Made by a program: the position numbers and the translations under genes | Shown here: piece after piece, positions 54,670 through 62,581 of the stretch | How the letters are laid out: every line of letters begins with the position of its first letter | How positions within the stretch are numbered: the first letter of the stretch is position 1 | Source of the DNA: Stappia sp. BW2 | GTDB lineage: Bacteria; Pseudomonadota; Alphaproteobacteria; Rhizobiales; Stappiaceae | NCBI RefSeq assembly: GCF_008107695.1 | Contig: NZ_VIRG01000066.1 | Location: forward strand, 682,001-746,000 | Length of the DNA: 64,000 nucleotides | Reading direction: 5' to 3' | Notes under the pieces: generated by a model | What the model was told of the DNA's origin: nothing | Seen by the model: the letters and a program-made list of their open reading frames with translations, nothing else | The model's database searches: none

Positions 54670-55764
54670 ATGTCGAAGGAAGAGCCAAAAGAGCTGCGGC
54701 GGGGCTGGACGACGGGAGCCTGTGCGACGGCAGCTGCCAAGGCAGCGTACCAGGCCCTTTTGACCGGCGATTTCCCGGATCCGGTCGAGATCACCCTGCC
54801 CAAGGGGGAAACGGCTGCCTTTGCCCTCACCCGGCACACGCTTTCCGGAAAATCTGCGTCCGCCGCCATCATCAAGGACGCGGGGGATGATCCCGACGTG
54901 ACCCATGGCGCTCTGGTCAGCACGACGGTCAGCCTGATGCCTGAGGGCACTGGTGTGCTTTTCAAAGCAGGAGACGGTGTCGGCACTGTCACAAGACCGG
55001 GCCTGCCGATCCCGCCAGGAGAACCTGCCATCAATCCGGTTCCACGCCAGATGATGCGAGCAGCAATCGAAGCGGTTGCCCAACAGCACGGTGGTGCTGG
55101 CGATGTCGAGATAACCGTCTCCATCGAAGGCGGACAACAACTGGCGCTCAAGACGATGAACCCCCGGCTCGGTATCCTGGGGGGATTGTCCGTCCTGGGC
55201 ACGACCGGCATCGTCCGGCCCTTTTCCTGTGCGGCCTGGATCGCCTCCATTCACCGCGGGATCGATGTGGCCCGCGCTGTTGGTCTTACCCATGTGGTTG
55301 GCGCGACTGGCGCCAGTTCCGAAGACGCGGTGAAGGCCCGTTACGATCTGGACGAGACCGCCTTTCTCGACATGGGCGATTTTGCCGGTGGATTGCTGAA
55401 ATACCTGCGCAGCCATCCGGTCGACCGGCTGACCCTTGCCGGCGGTTTCGCGAAATTCACCAAGCTGGCACAGGGGGCACTCGATCTTCATTCCGCCCGC
55501 AGTTCTGTCGACTTTGCGTTCCTGCAGGACCTTCTGCGTCAGGAAAAAGCTTCCGAGGCCCTGATCGAGCAGGCAGCTTCGGCCAATACGGCCAAGGAGG
55601 TGCTGGATGCGTCGTTGGCCGCCGGCATCGATCTCAGCGGCCCGCTTGCCCACCGGACGAAAACCGCCGTTCGCCAGATCCTGCGCGATGCCCCGGTGGA
55701 TGTGGAAGTGTTGATCACCGACCGTCAGGGCCAGGTGCTGGGAGAAACCGGCTTTGACGGCTGA
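54670..55764 (+). CDS. cbiD: Cobalt-precorrin-5B C1-methyltransferase CbiD
   Basis: 364 residues, start ATG 54670 (MSKEEPKELRRGWTTGACAT; the frame upstream to 54406 is antisense to cobA). RRGWTTGACATAAAKAA, a mid GVGTVTRPGLPIPPGEPAIN and PVPRQMM, LGTTGIVRPFS and LAGGFAKFTKLAQGALDLHS are the CbiD marks. CbiD is the oxygen-independent C1 methyltransferase, so its presence supports the cobalt-early route. It has an 11-base overlap with cobK. Confidence 0.94.
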   Translation: MSKEEPKELRRGWTTGACATAAAKAAYQALLTGDFPDPVEITLPKGETAAFALTRHTLSGKSASAAIIKDAGDDPDVTHGALVSTTVSLMPEGTGVLFKAGDGVGTVTRPGLPIPPGEPAINPVPRQMMRAAIEAVAQQHGGAGDVEITVSIEGGQQLALKTMNPRLGILGGLSVLGTTGIVRPFSCAAWIASIHRGIDVARAVGLTHVVGATGASSEDAVKARYDLDETAFLDMGDFAGGLLKYLRSHPVDRLTLAGGFAKFTKLAQGALDLHSARSSVDFAFLQDLLRQEKASEALIEQAASANTAKEVLDASLAAGIDLSGPLAHRTKTAVRQILRDAPVDVEVLITDRQGQVLGETGFDG

Positions 55765-56515
55765 GGCCAAACATATCCTGCTGCTTGCCGGGACAAGTGA
55801 AGCCCGGCAGCTTGGCAAAAGTCTGGCGGATGCCTTTCCGGAAAACCGCCTGACAGCTTCTTTTGCCGGGGCAGTCCGCGACCTGCCCGATCTTGGTGTG
55901 CCCACCCGGGTTGGTGGCTTTGGCGGCGTCGAAGGATTGCTTGCCTTTCTGCAGCAAGAGAACATTTCGGCAATTGTCGATGCGACTCACCCCTTTGCTG
56001 TCCAGATGAGCCGCAACGCCGCCGAAGCTGCCAAGACGCTCAACATACCCTTGCTGCGTCTGGAACGGCCCGCCTGGCAGCCTGATGAAAACGACCGCTG
56101 GACACATGTCCTGACCATGGACCAAGCGGCCAAAGCCTTGCCTGCCGGTGCACGTGCCTTCCTGGCCATTGGCCGCAAGGAGATTGAGCGCTTTACCCAT
56201 CGCACCGATGTTTTCGGTCTCGCCCGGATGATCGAGCCTCCGCCGAATCCGTTACCAACGTCCTGGGAGTTGCTCCTCTCCCGTCCGCCGGCTTCCGCCG
56301 CGCAAGAAATCTCGCTGTTTCGGGACAGGAACATCACTCATGTGGTGACGAAAAACAGTGGTGGCAGCCGGTCCTTTGCCAAGATCGAGGCAGCGCGGTT
56401 CCTGAAGCTTCCCGTCATCATGATCGCACGGCCGACGCTTCCCGATATGGAAACGGCGCCGTCTGTTGCAGCGGTCGTTGACCGGTGCAGGCAGATCCTT
56501 GCACGCGGAGACTAG
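55754..56515 (+). CDS. cobK: Precorrin-6A reductase CobK/CbiJ
   Basis: 253 residues from TTG 55754 (overlap with cbiD). HILLLAGTSEARQLGKSLA, RVGGFGGVEGL, IVDATHPFAVQMS, LRLERPAW and a late VTKNSGGSRSFAKIEAA fit CobK/CbiJ. It reduces (cobalt-)precorrin-6A at the C18-C19 bond with NADPH. It ends in a 4-base overlap with the WecG-type gene on the other strand. Confidence 0.92.
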   Translation: MTAEAKHILLLAGTSEARQLGKSLADAFPENRLTASFAGAVRDLPDLGVPTRVGGFGGVEGLLAFLQQENISAIVDATHPFAVQMSRNAAEAAKTLNIPLLRLERPAWQPDENDRWTHVLTMDQAAKALPAGARAFLAIGRKEIERFTHRTDVFGLARMIEPPPNPLPTSWELLLSRPPASAAQEISLFRDRNITHVVTKNSGGSRSFAKIEAARFLKLPVIMIARPTLPDMETAPSVAAVVDRCRQILARGD

Positions 56516-57300
56516 CGCGAGTTGCCGGATCGGGAGAATCTGATTTTCATCAGCGCAAACAGAAAGCGCGGAATACCGATCACGTACCTGCGGAACAGGC
56601 GGCGCGGCTCCTGAATCAGGCGGAACAGCCATTCCAGACCGACGGCCTGGACGATCTTCGGAGCACGGACAACGGCACCCGACATGAAATCGAAAAGCGC
56701 CCCGACCCCGATCGCGACCGGTACGGACAAAGCAGACCGGTTCTCCACGATGAAATTCTCCTGCCGTGGATTGCCCATGGCGACCAGCAGCAGATCCGCA
56801 TTTGCGGCATTGATGCCCTCGCACAGGCCGTCAATGTCTTCCTGTGAGAAATATCCGTCGCGGTACCCGACCACATGATGTTTCGGATAGGCCGCCTCGA
56901 TATGCTCCTTGGCGCGTCGGACCTGCTCTTCCTTTGCGCCAAGCAGATAGATCCGCAACGGCATACCGATGTTGGCCAGAATACGCGGGATGAGGTCCGT
57001 ACCGTTCAGATTTTCAGGGAACGGTTTTTCATTGAGAAGCTTGCTTGCAAGACTGATACCGATACCGTCGTTCAGGAGTGTCATTTTCTGAAGCGTTGCG
57101 GCGTACTGCGGGTCGTCCAGAGCATGCAGCAGCGTATGGGCGTTGCAGATGGCAATATCGAGCTTCCGGCGCTTTTGCACGGCCGACTCGACAAGTTGGA
57201 TCGCATCTCGGGAGCAAAGACGCCCGATGGCAAACGGACCAATCGCGGTTGCTTCGATCCGGCTCCCCAGCAATTCACTTTCGAAATCTTTCGCCAGCAT
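56512..57300 (-). CDS. WecG/TagA/CpsF-family glycosyltransferase
   Basis: 262 residues of GT26 type. HTLLHALDDPQYAATLQKMTLLNDGIGISL, NLNGTDLIPRIL, RIYLLGAKEEQVRRAKEHI, LLVAMGNPRQENFI and AIGVGALFDFMSGAVVRAPKIV with the closing GLEWLFRLIQEPRRLFRRY. In E. coli WecG adds ManNAcA to lipid II-type carriers. Here, next to a WcaF-like gene and other EPS genes, it probably extends a lipid-linked repeat. Convergent with cobK. Confidence 0.9.
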   Translation of the reverse strand: MLAKDFESELLGSRIEATAIGPFAIGRLCSRDAIQLVESAVQKRRKLDIAICNAHTLLHALDDPQYAATLQKMTLLNDGIGISLASKLLNEKPFPENLNGTDLIPRILANIGMPLRIYLLGAKEEQVRRAKEHIEAAYPKHHVVGYRDGYFSQEDIDGLCEGINAANADLLLVAMGNPRQENFIVENRSALSVPVAIGVGALFDFMSGAVVRAPKIVQAVGLEWLFRLIQEPRRLFRRYVIGIPRFLFALMKIRFSRSGNSR

Positions 57301-57464
57301 CCCGATCCCTGTCTCACCAATGTGCCCGTTCCGTTCAAGTCAGCGGCGAGCGCATTCGAGACATACCCGATTTGTCTCTAAGCAGTTGTAAACATAGCCG
57401 TTAGAAAGTGCGTGCTTACTTATTTTAATTGGAACGCAAGGTAAACTTGTTTCAACTGAAAAAA

Positions 57465-58079
57465 TCAATCAGAAGTTTCCAAAGGCTCGCGCCATCCCCG
57501 TTTCGGCACGTCGTTGCGTTCAAACCGCTGCCGCTCCTTGAGCGGTTTGGCGGGGTTGCCGGCGTAAACTGTCCAGGGAGCCAGATCCTTCACCGTCACC
57601 GCACGCGCTCCCAGAACCGCCCCCTCGCCGACGCGGACACCGGGGCCAACAAAGGCTTCCGCGGCAACCCAGCTATAGGCTTCCAGAACGATAGGCTTTG
57701 CGATCAGCAGGAACTTGTCGTCGTTGATGTCATGGGTCCCGGCGCAGATGTGCGCACGCTTGGAAACCACACCGTACCGGCCAATGGTGACCGGGCCCAT
57801 GTTGTAGATATCCGCACCATCGGCGATGGCGGCGAAGTCTTCCAGAATCAGATTGCGCGGATGCCAGATCCGTGCGGATGGAGCGACATAGACCCCCTGC
57901 CCGACGGTTGCCCCGAACTGGCGCAGCAGCCACCGTCGCCAACCGTGAAAGGGCTGCGTCCAGGACGCCAGAAGAAACCAGACGATCCCCCAGAGAATTC
58001 GGACTAGCCTGTTCTTCAAGCCGAAGCTTTGCGCGCCAAGCGCTCTGGCATCCCTGTCTTCTTCACTCCGGTCCGGCAT
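57465..58079 (-). CDS. WcaF-like acyltransferase (left-handed beta-helix)
   Basis: 204 residues. An N-terminal hydrophobic/amphipathic part (LVRILWGIVWFLLAS) is followed by a hexapeptide-repeat domain: GATVGQGVYVAPSARIWHPRNL, IADGADIYNMGPVTIGRYGV, AEAFVGPGVRVGEGAVLGARAV, and YAGNPAKPLKERQ at the end. WcaF/WcaB/LacA type acetyltransferases use acetyl-CoA. It probably O-acetylates the EPS repeat. The gap (164 bases) to the WecG-type gene suggests its own or shared transcript. Confidence 0.87.
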   Translation of the reverse strand: MPDRSEEDRDARALGAQSFGLKNRLVRILWGIVWFLLASWTQPFHGWRRWLLRQFGATVGQGVYVAPSARIWHPRNLILEDFAAIADGADIYNMGPVTIGRYGVVSKRAHICAGTHDINDDKFLLIAKPIVLEAYSWVAAEAFVGPGVRVGEGAVLGARAVTVKDLAPWTVYAGNPAKPLKERQRFERNDVPKRGWREPLETSD

Positions 58080-58422
58080 TCATCGTCCTCCGTTGCAGTT
58101 TCCTTCAGCAATTGGCTGGCAAGACGCGCTCCGCACCTCATAAGGATCGGGACATCGCCTGAAGGCCTGCGTGCCGGCAATGTGCCGAACCGACGTTTAA
58201 AGTTAGTTATTTTTATCGATTGTTCGTTACGTAAACGTGGCGAATGGCGTTCTCGAGCACCAGGGGCAGTGTCATTCACTCTTTATTGAAACGTGATGAT
58301 GGAAGTTTGCCCCGGAATTGAGGATCAAACAGGCGGACGGGCCGCCTTTCGCCTTGTTGAATTCACAATCCGATGTGCGCGGTGTAATCGTTCTGCCGCC
58401 GAAGTTCGCCGCAGGGGAAACT
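58080..58422. other. Intergenic region with divergent promoters
   Basis: About 340 bases between the acyltransferase gene (reverse) and the GT4 gene (forward). AT-rich near 58200-58300, so promoters for both genes are likely. A forward frame could start at 58318, but the ATG at 58423 with AGGGGAA is a better start. No other gene is visible. Confidence 0.5.
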
Positions 58423-59643
58423 ATGGACACACGGACTGAATTCTCTGAAGCGGATACCGCAGCGCCGCTCATCCTGCATCTGAGTGCCGATTATCCAAAT
58501 CCGCAGCAATTTCACCGCAGAACCACGGCGATCCAGCGTCTGGTTACGGGCGTGGACTTTGGCAGCCATATCGTTGTGACCATGGACAGGACCAGTCTGC
58601 CCTGGCAGGCGAGCTTCCTGGATTGCGGGAACGTCAAAGGTGTGCGGCTCTATTCATGCCGCTATTTCGGCCTGCCGATGGGTATCGGTCTTGCCTGGGC
58701 GATGCGCCGTGTCGCAAGGCTCGTTTTGAAGACGATGCAGCGCGAGCATGGTGCTCCCGCGCTCATCCATGCGCACAAACTGTCGTTTGAAGGCATTGCG
58801 GCCCTGTGGTTGGTGGAGCGTTTCGGACCGGATACGCGGCTGTTCGTTTCCGTTCGCGGCGAATCCGAGCGCAAGGTTTTGCTGTTCAAGCCGACCTACC
58901 GCAACCTGATGCGCCGCATTGCGGCACGTGCAGACAAGATCTATCATATCTCCGCCTGGTTCCGGGACACCTATCACCGGTATGTTCCCGAGCAACCGGG
59001 GAAGGAGAGACTGCTTCCCAACATCGTCGGCAACTCCACGAGCAAGGTGCCGGTCAAGGACCCGATCCCCAGGTTCGTCAGTGTGTTCGATCTGGACATG
59101 CGGCGGCGGAAAGGCATGTCCGACCTGCTGCAAGGCTTTGCCACCTTCAGCAAGGCCCATCCCGGCATCGGGCTGGATCTGATCGGGCCCGGCAGCCCGG
59201 AGGCGGTGGCGGCTGCGAAAAAGGAAATCGCCGACCTCGGGCTCGGTGGCAGCGTGCGGATCCTCGGCCCCATGGACAGCAAGGCCCTGTTCGAGGTGCT
59301 GCCAACGTATCTTGCCATGGCATTGGTCAGCTACAACGAGACCTTCGGAATGGTCTACCTGGAAGCACTTTTTGCCGGACTGCCAATCCTCTACGGCAAG
59401 GACACGGGCATCGACGGCTATCTGGACGACATTGATGTCGGCATCGGCGTGAAGCCCGGCGATGTTGCCGGCATTGCTGCAGGTTTCACCAAGCTGGCCG
59501 AAAAATCTGATCACTATCGCAACCAGATTGTGGCGAGCGAGCAAATCTTGCACGACCGGTTCAACCCTGCAATGATCCTGGAAAGTTACCGTCAGGATCT
59601 TGAAGCCAGTTTAAACCCCGATCAGCAACGGAGCGGTATGTGA
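58423..59643 (+). CDS. Family 4 glycosyltransferase
   Basis: 406 residues of GT-B form, ATG 58423. N-terminal part: PLILHLSADYPNPQQFHRRT (sugar-acceptor Rossmann), HAHKLSFEGIAALWLVERFG and DKIYHISAWFRDTYHRYVPE. C-terminal part: PRFVSVFDLDMRRRKGMSDLL, LDLIGPGSPEAV, VRILGPMDSKALFEVLPTYLAMALVSYNETFGMVYLEALFAGLPI (the E-x7-E motif). It probably transfers a hexose to the EPS repeat unit. It overlaps the GH5 gene by 4 bases. Confidence 0.88.
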   Translation: MDTRTEFSEADTAAPLILHLSADYPNPQQFHRRTTAIQRLVTGVDFGSHIVVTMDRTSLPWQASFLDCGNVKGVRLYSCRYFGLPMGIGLAWAMRRVARLVLKTMQREHGAPALIHAHKLSFEGIAALWLVERFGPDTRLFVSVRGESERKVLLFKPTYRNLMRRIAARADKIYHISAWFRDTYHRYVPEQPGKERLLPNIVGNSTSKVPVKDPIPRFVSVFDLDMRRRKGMSDLLQGFATFSKAHPGIGLDLIGPGSPEAVAAAKKEIADLGLGGSVRILGPMDSKALFEVLPTYLAMALVSYNETFGMVYLEALFAGLPILYGKDTGIDGYLDDIDVGIGVKPGDVAGIAAGFTKLAEKSDHYRNQIVASEQILHDRFNPAMILESYRQDLEASLNPDQQRSGM

Positions 59644-60959
59644 CAGCTAGAAAGCCAAAGCGCCTCTGGCCCAGGCTAACCGCGATTGCTTTTGGCGTGG
59701 CCGTCCTCACTTTTGCCGCCGGCTTTCTGTATCTGGACGAACGCCAGAATGCCGTTGCCGCCGGCGTCCAGCCAGCGCCGGAAATCACCGTCTCGATCCC
59801 CAAATTCAAGCGTGGCATCAACCTCTCCCGCCTGCAAAGTTTCGCCTTCCGCGACCCGGCTCGCCCGGGAAAATACCTCTGGCCACCGTTTCAGGGCGAG
59901 CTTTCAAAAGTCTCCGACGCCGAACTGGACCGGCTGAAAGCCCTTGGGTTCGACTTCATTCGTTTTCCGATTGATGCAGGCGTGTTTCTGGCTGCGACAG
60001 ACAGCGAACGCCGCATTTTGCTGGACGATATGAAGTCCATCACCGTTCGCCTGCTGGATAGCGGCTTTACCGTGATGGTCGATCTGCACCCGGCCACTTA
60101 CCTGACGGAGTGGGCCCCTGTCGACATTTTGAAGGACGCTCCCGGCCCGCGCTTTCAGGCCTACGCCGATCTGCTGGAAGATGTGGCCAAACGGATCCGC
60201 GATCTGCCGACGGACAAGGTTGCGCTGGAACTGATGAACGAGCCGCAGGGCGTTTGCTTCCGTGAGGACGGGCAAGATTGGTCGGTGTCTCAGAAACAGC
60301 TCTACGACAGGGTGCGCAGTGTTGCCCCAGATCTGCCGATTGTGCTGACACCGGGTTGCTGGCGTTCTCTGGAAGGCCTCGAATACATGAGCATGGATGG
60401 TTACGACGACAAGATCATCATCGACTTCCATTTCTACGAGCCCTTCCTTTTCACCCACCAGTCTCTGCCCTGGGTGCTGGACCCGTTGCGCTATATCGCC
60501 GGTCTCAGCTATCCGTGGACAGCGGGCAACGTGGAGATTGCAGCAGAGAGAACCCGGCAGCATATCGCGGCCCTGAAGGCGGCTGATGTCGACGTTCCCG
60601 ATTATGCCTTCGACAAGGCGATGGACGTCGTCCGGGACTACTACAAACGCCAGAAACCCGACCGGGCCTTCATCGAAAGCCGGTTCGACACAATCTCGCA
60701 ATGGGCGGACAAATACGGCATCGCCCCCGACCAGATCGTGCTTGGCGAGTTCAGCGCCATTCGTCCGCCGAAAGGACTTCGGGACGACGGCAGCCGGCTC
60801 GCCTGGATCAGGGATGTGCGCACCGTCGTGGAAGAACACGGCTACGGCTGGGCCCTCTGGGACTATTATGAAGGCTTCGGCCTGATGACTGACAACGTCA
60901 AGAGAACCGTTGAGCCGGGAATGGTCGACGCTTTGGGGTTGAACGCCGAGGCGTTGTGA
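59640..60959 (+). CDS. Membrane-anchored GH5-family glycoside hydrolase
   Basis: 439 residues from GTG 59640, in a 4-base overlap with GT4 (GTGA). A single N-terminal membrane segment (AIAFGVAVLTFAAGFLYL) keeps it at the membrane with a periplasmic domain. The GH5 (cellulase-like) barrel shows KRGINLSRLQ, FDFIRFPIDAG, VALELMNEPQG (acid/base Glu) and IVLGEFSA (nucleophile Glu) plus DFHFYEPFLFTHQ. As an endoglycanase in an EPS operon it would trim or release the polymer. No carbohydrate-binding domain is seen. Confidence 0.85.
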   Translation: MTARKPKRLWPRLTAIAFGVAVLTFAAGFLYLDERQNAVAAGVQPAPEITVSIPKFKRGINLSRLQSFAFRDPARPGKYLWPPFQGELSKVSDAELDRLKALGFDFIRFPIDAGVFLAATDSERRILLDDMKSITVRLLDSGFTVMVDLHPATYLTEWAPVDILKDAPGPRFQAYADLLEDVAKRIRDLPTDKVALELMNEPQGVCFREDGQDWSVSQKQLYDRVRSVAPDLPIVLTPGCWRSLEGLEYMSMDGYDDKIIIDFHFYEPFLFTHQSLPWVLDPLRYIAGLSYPWTAGNVEIAAERTRQHIAALKAADVDVPDYAFDKAMDVVRDYYKRQKPDRAFIESRFDTISQWADKYGIAPDQIVLGEFSAIRPPKGLRDDGSRLAWIRDVRTVVEEHGYGWALWDYYEGFGLMTDNVKRTVEPGMVDALGLNAEAL

Positions 60960-61134
60960 GTCTCGCCTGCCAAACGAGTGTGGGTTGGGCCGGATTTTAA
61001 GTCGACTGTGCGAAAAGGCGGCTGGTAGATTGAGCCAGTGACAGCGAATCATGCCTAGTGACTGACTTGAAGGCTGAGGTCCGTTTGGACCGGAGCGCAG
61101 GTTCCGCAGTCGCAATTGATCTGGAGACTGGGAT

Positions 61135-62439
61135 TTGACAGTTCACCCCGTTGAACAGTCCGGGCCACAGGCCGTGTTGCACAGGCAGACATTGCTGGAC
61201 AGGATTTTCAACTGGATTCCCGTTCTGCTGCTCGCCTATCCGATGCTGATCAGCCCTTTCGTCCTGGTGTCCTCCGGCGGGTTGGATACCGCGGCAAACA
61301 TCAGTGCTTCGAAATCCAACGCACTGAACCAGCTCTTCTGGATCGGCCTGTTTGGGCTGCTGGTCGTGTCCGCGGGGCGGCGGCTGCTCAACGCGTTCAC
61401 GGTGCTTAGAAGCCCGCTCATCTGGCTTCTGTTTCTTTACCTGCTGCTCGCCGTCACAAGCGTGATGTGGTCTCACGCGCCCGGCATTGCATTTCGCCGT
61501 GTGGTCCTGCAGATCATCGTTGTGTTGAGCCTGGTGATTTCCGTCTCTTTTACGGATGACGCCCGCACCTTGCTCAGACGGCTCAGGCTGCTGATGAATA
61601 CGGTCGTTCTGCTCAACGCGGTTGCTGTCGTCGTGCTGCCGCCGACGCCGATCGGGCACGCGGGCATCTATACCCAGAAGAACAATCTCGGTGCCGTGAT
61701 GGCGCTGGCGCTGATGTTCAACCTCTACGGCTTTCTGATGTCGCGCGGACTGCTGAGGCGGTTCGGCATGTTGATCATCTCCGCCCTCGCCTTCGGCCTG
61801 CTCGTCCTCAGCCAGTCGAAAACGTCCCTCGGGTTGGCGGTTCTCATGCCGGCCATTGCCTATGTTGCGGTCGGCATGGCCTTTCTCTTCCGCATCAACG
61901 CCACGGTGCTGCTGATTTTCGGAGCCGTGACCGGGGCCGTTCTGCTGTCGTATCTATCTCTTCTCACAAGGTTCGGCTTTTCGGATCTGTCGCTGTTCCT
62001 GTTCAACGACGAGACTTACACGGGCCGAACCTTCATCTGGGCCTTCGTCCTGGACGTGATTTCGAGAGCCCCCTTGCTGGGCCAGGGCTATGCCTCGTTC
62101 TGGGCAACGGGGTCCGATTCAATTGCCTTTCGCGAGGCCCCGGGTTTCGTCATTTTGCTGATCCAGGCGCATAACGGTTATCTAGACGTCATGCTGGAAC
62201 TCGGCATTGCCGGTATCTCGCTGTTGTTTCTTATTGTCCTGGCAGCTCTTTTCTCCGCGGCCCGGGTCGTTGCACTGGACACCAGGATCGCCTTTCTCTG
62301 CTATTCCCTCATGCTCTTCGTCATCTGTCACAACATGCTGGAAAGCAGCTGGTTCCGGTCGTTCTCCCTGAACTGGCTGATCTTTCTGCTTGCTGCCCTG
62401 CTCCCCCATGCGGTGATGCGGACCTGGAACAAGCAGTAG
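61135..62439 (+). CDS. O-antigen ligase/polymerase-family membrane protein (Wzy/WaaL type)
   Basis: 434 residues from TTG 61135. About ten membrane segments, such as WIPVLLLAYPMLISPFVLV, IWLLFLYLLLAV and FRINATVLLIFGAVTGAVLLSYL. The family motif of the large periplasmic loop appears as LGQGYASFW..., AHNGYLDVMLELGIAGISLLFLIV (the H-N-x-Y-L motif). It polymerises lipid-linked repeats (Wzy) or joins them to lipid A (WaaL). The EPS context suggests polymerase. It is 176 bases after the GH5 gene. Confidence 0.87.
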   Translation: MTVHPVEQSGPQAVLHRQTLLDRIFNWIPVLLLAYPMLISPFVLVSSGGLDTAANISASKSNALNQLFWIGLFGLLVVSAGRRLLNAFTVLRSPLIWLLFLYLLLAVTSVMWSHAPGIAFRRVVLQIIVVLSLVISVSFTDDARTLLRRLRLLMNTVVLLNAVAVVVLPPTPIGHAGIYTQKNNLGAVMALALMFNLYGFLMSRGLLRRFGMLIISALAFGLLVLSQSKTSLGLAVLMPAIAYVAVGMAFLFRINATVLLIFGAVTGAVLLSYLSLLTRFGFSDLSLFLFNDETYTGRTFIWAFVLDVISRAPLLGQGYASFWATGSDSIAFREAPGFVILLIQAHNGYLDVMLELGIAGISLLFLIVLAALFSAARVVALDTRIAFLCYSLMLFVICHNMLESSWFRSFSLNWLIFLLAALLPHAVMRTWNKQ

Positions 62440-62581
62440 ACCACCCGCTCCTGATCGAGCGAACAGCAGCCCTGCTCGCGTTGTCCGGGCATCGTAGTTT
62501 CGTGGTAAATTAGCAGTTCACTAACCATAAGTGCTTACAAGCTGTAAGGTGCGTGCGCGCAAGGAGAAAAGGTGACTTTTG

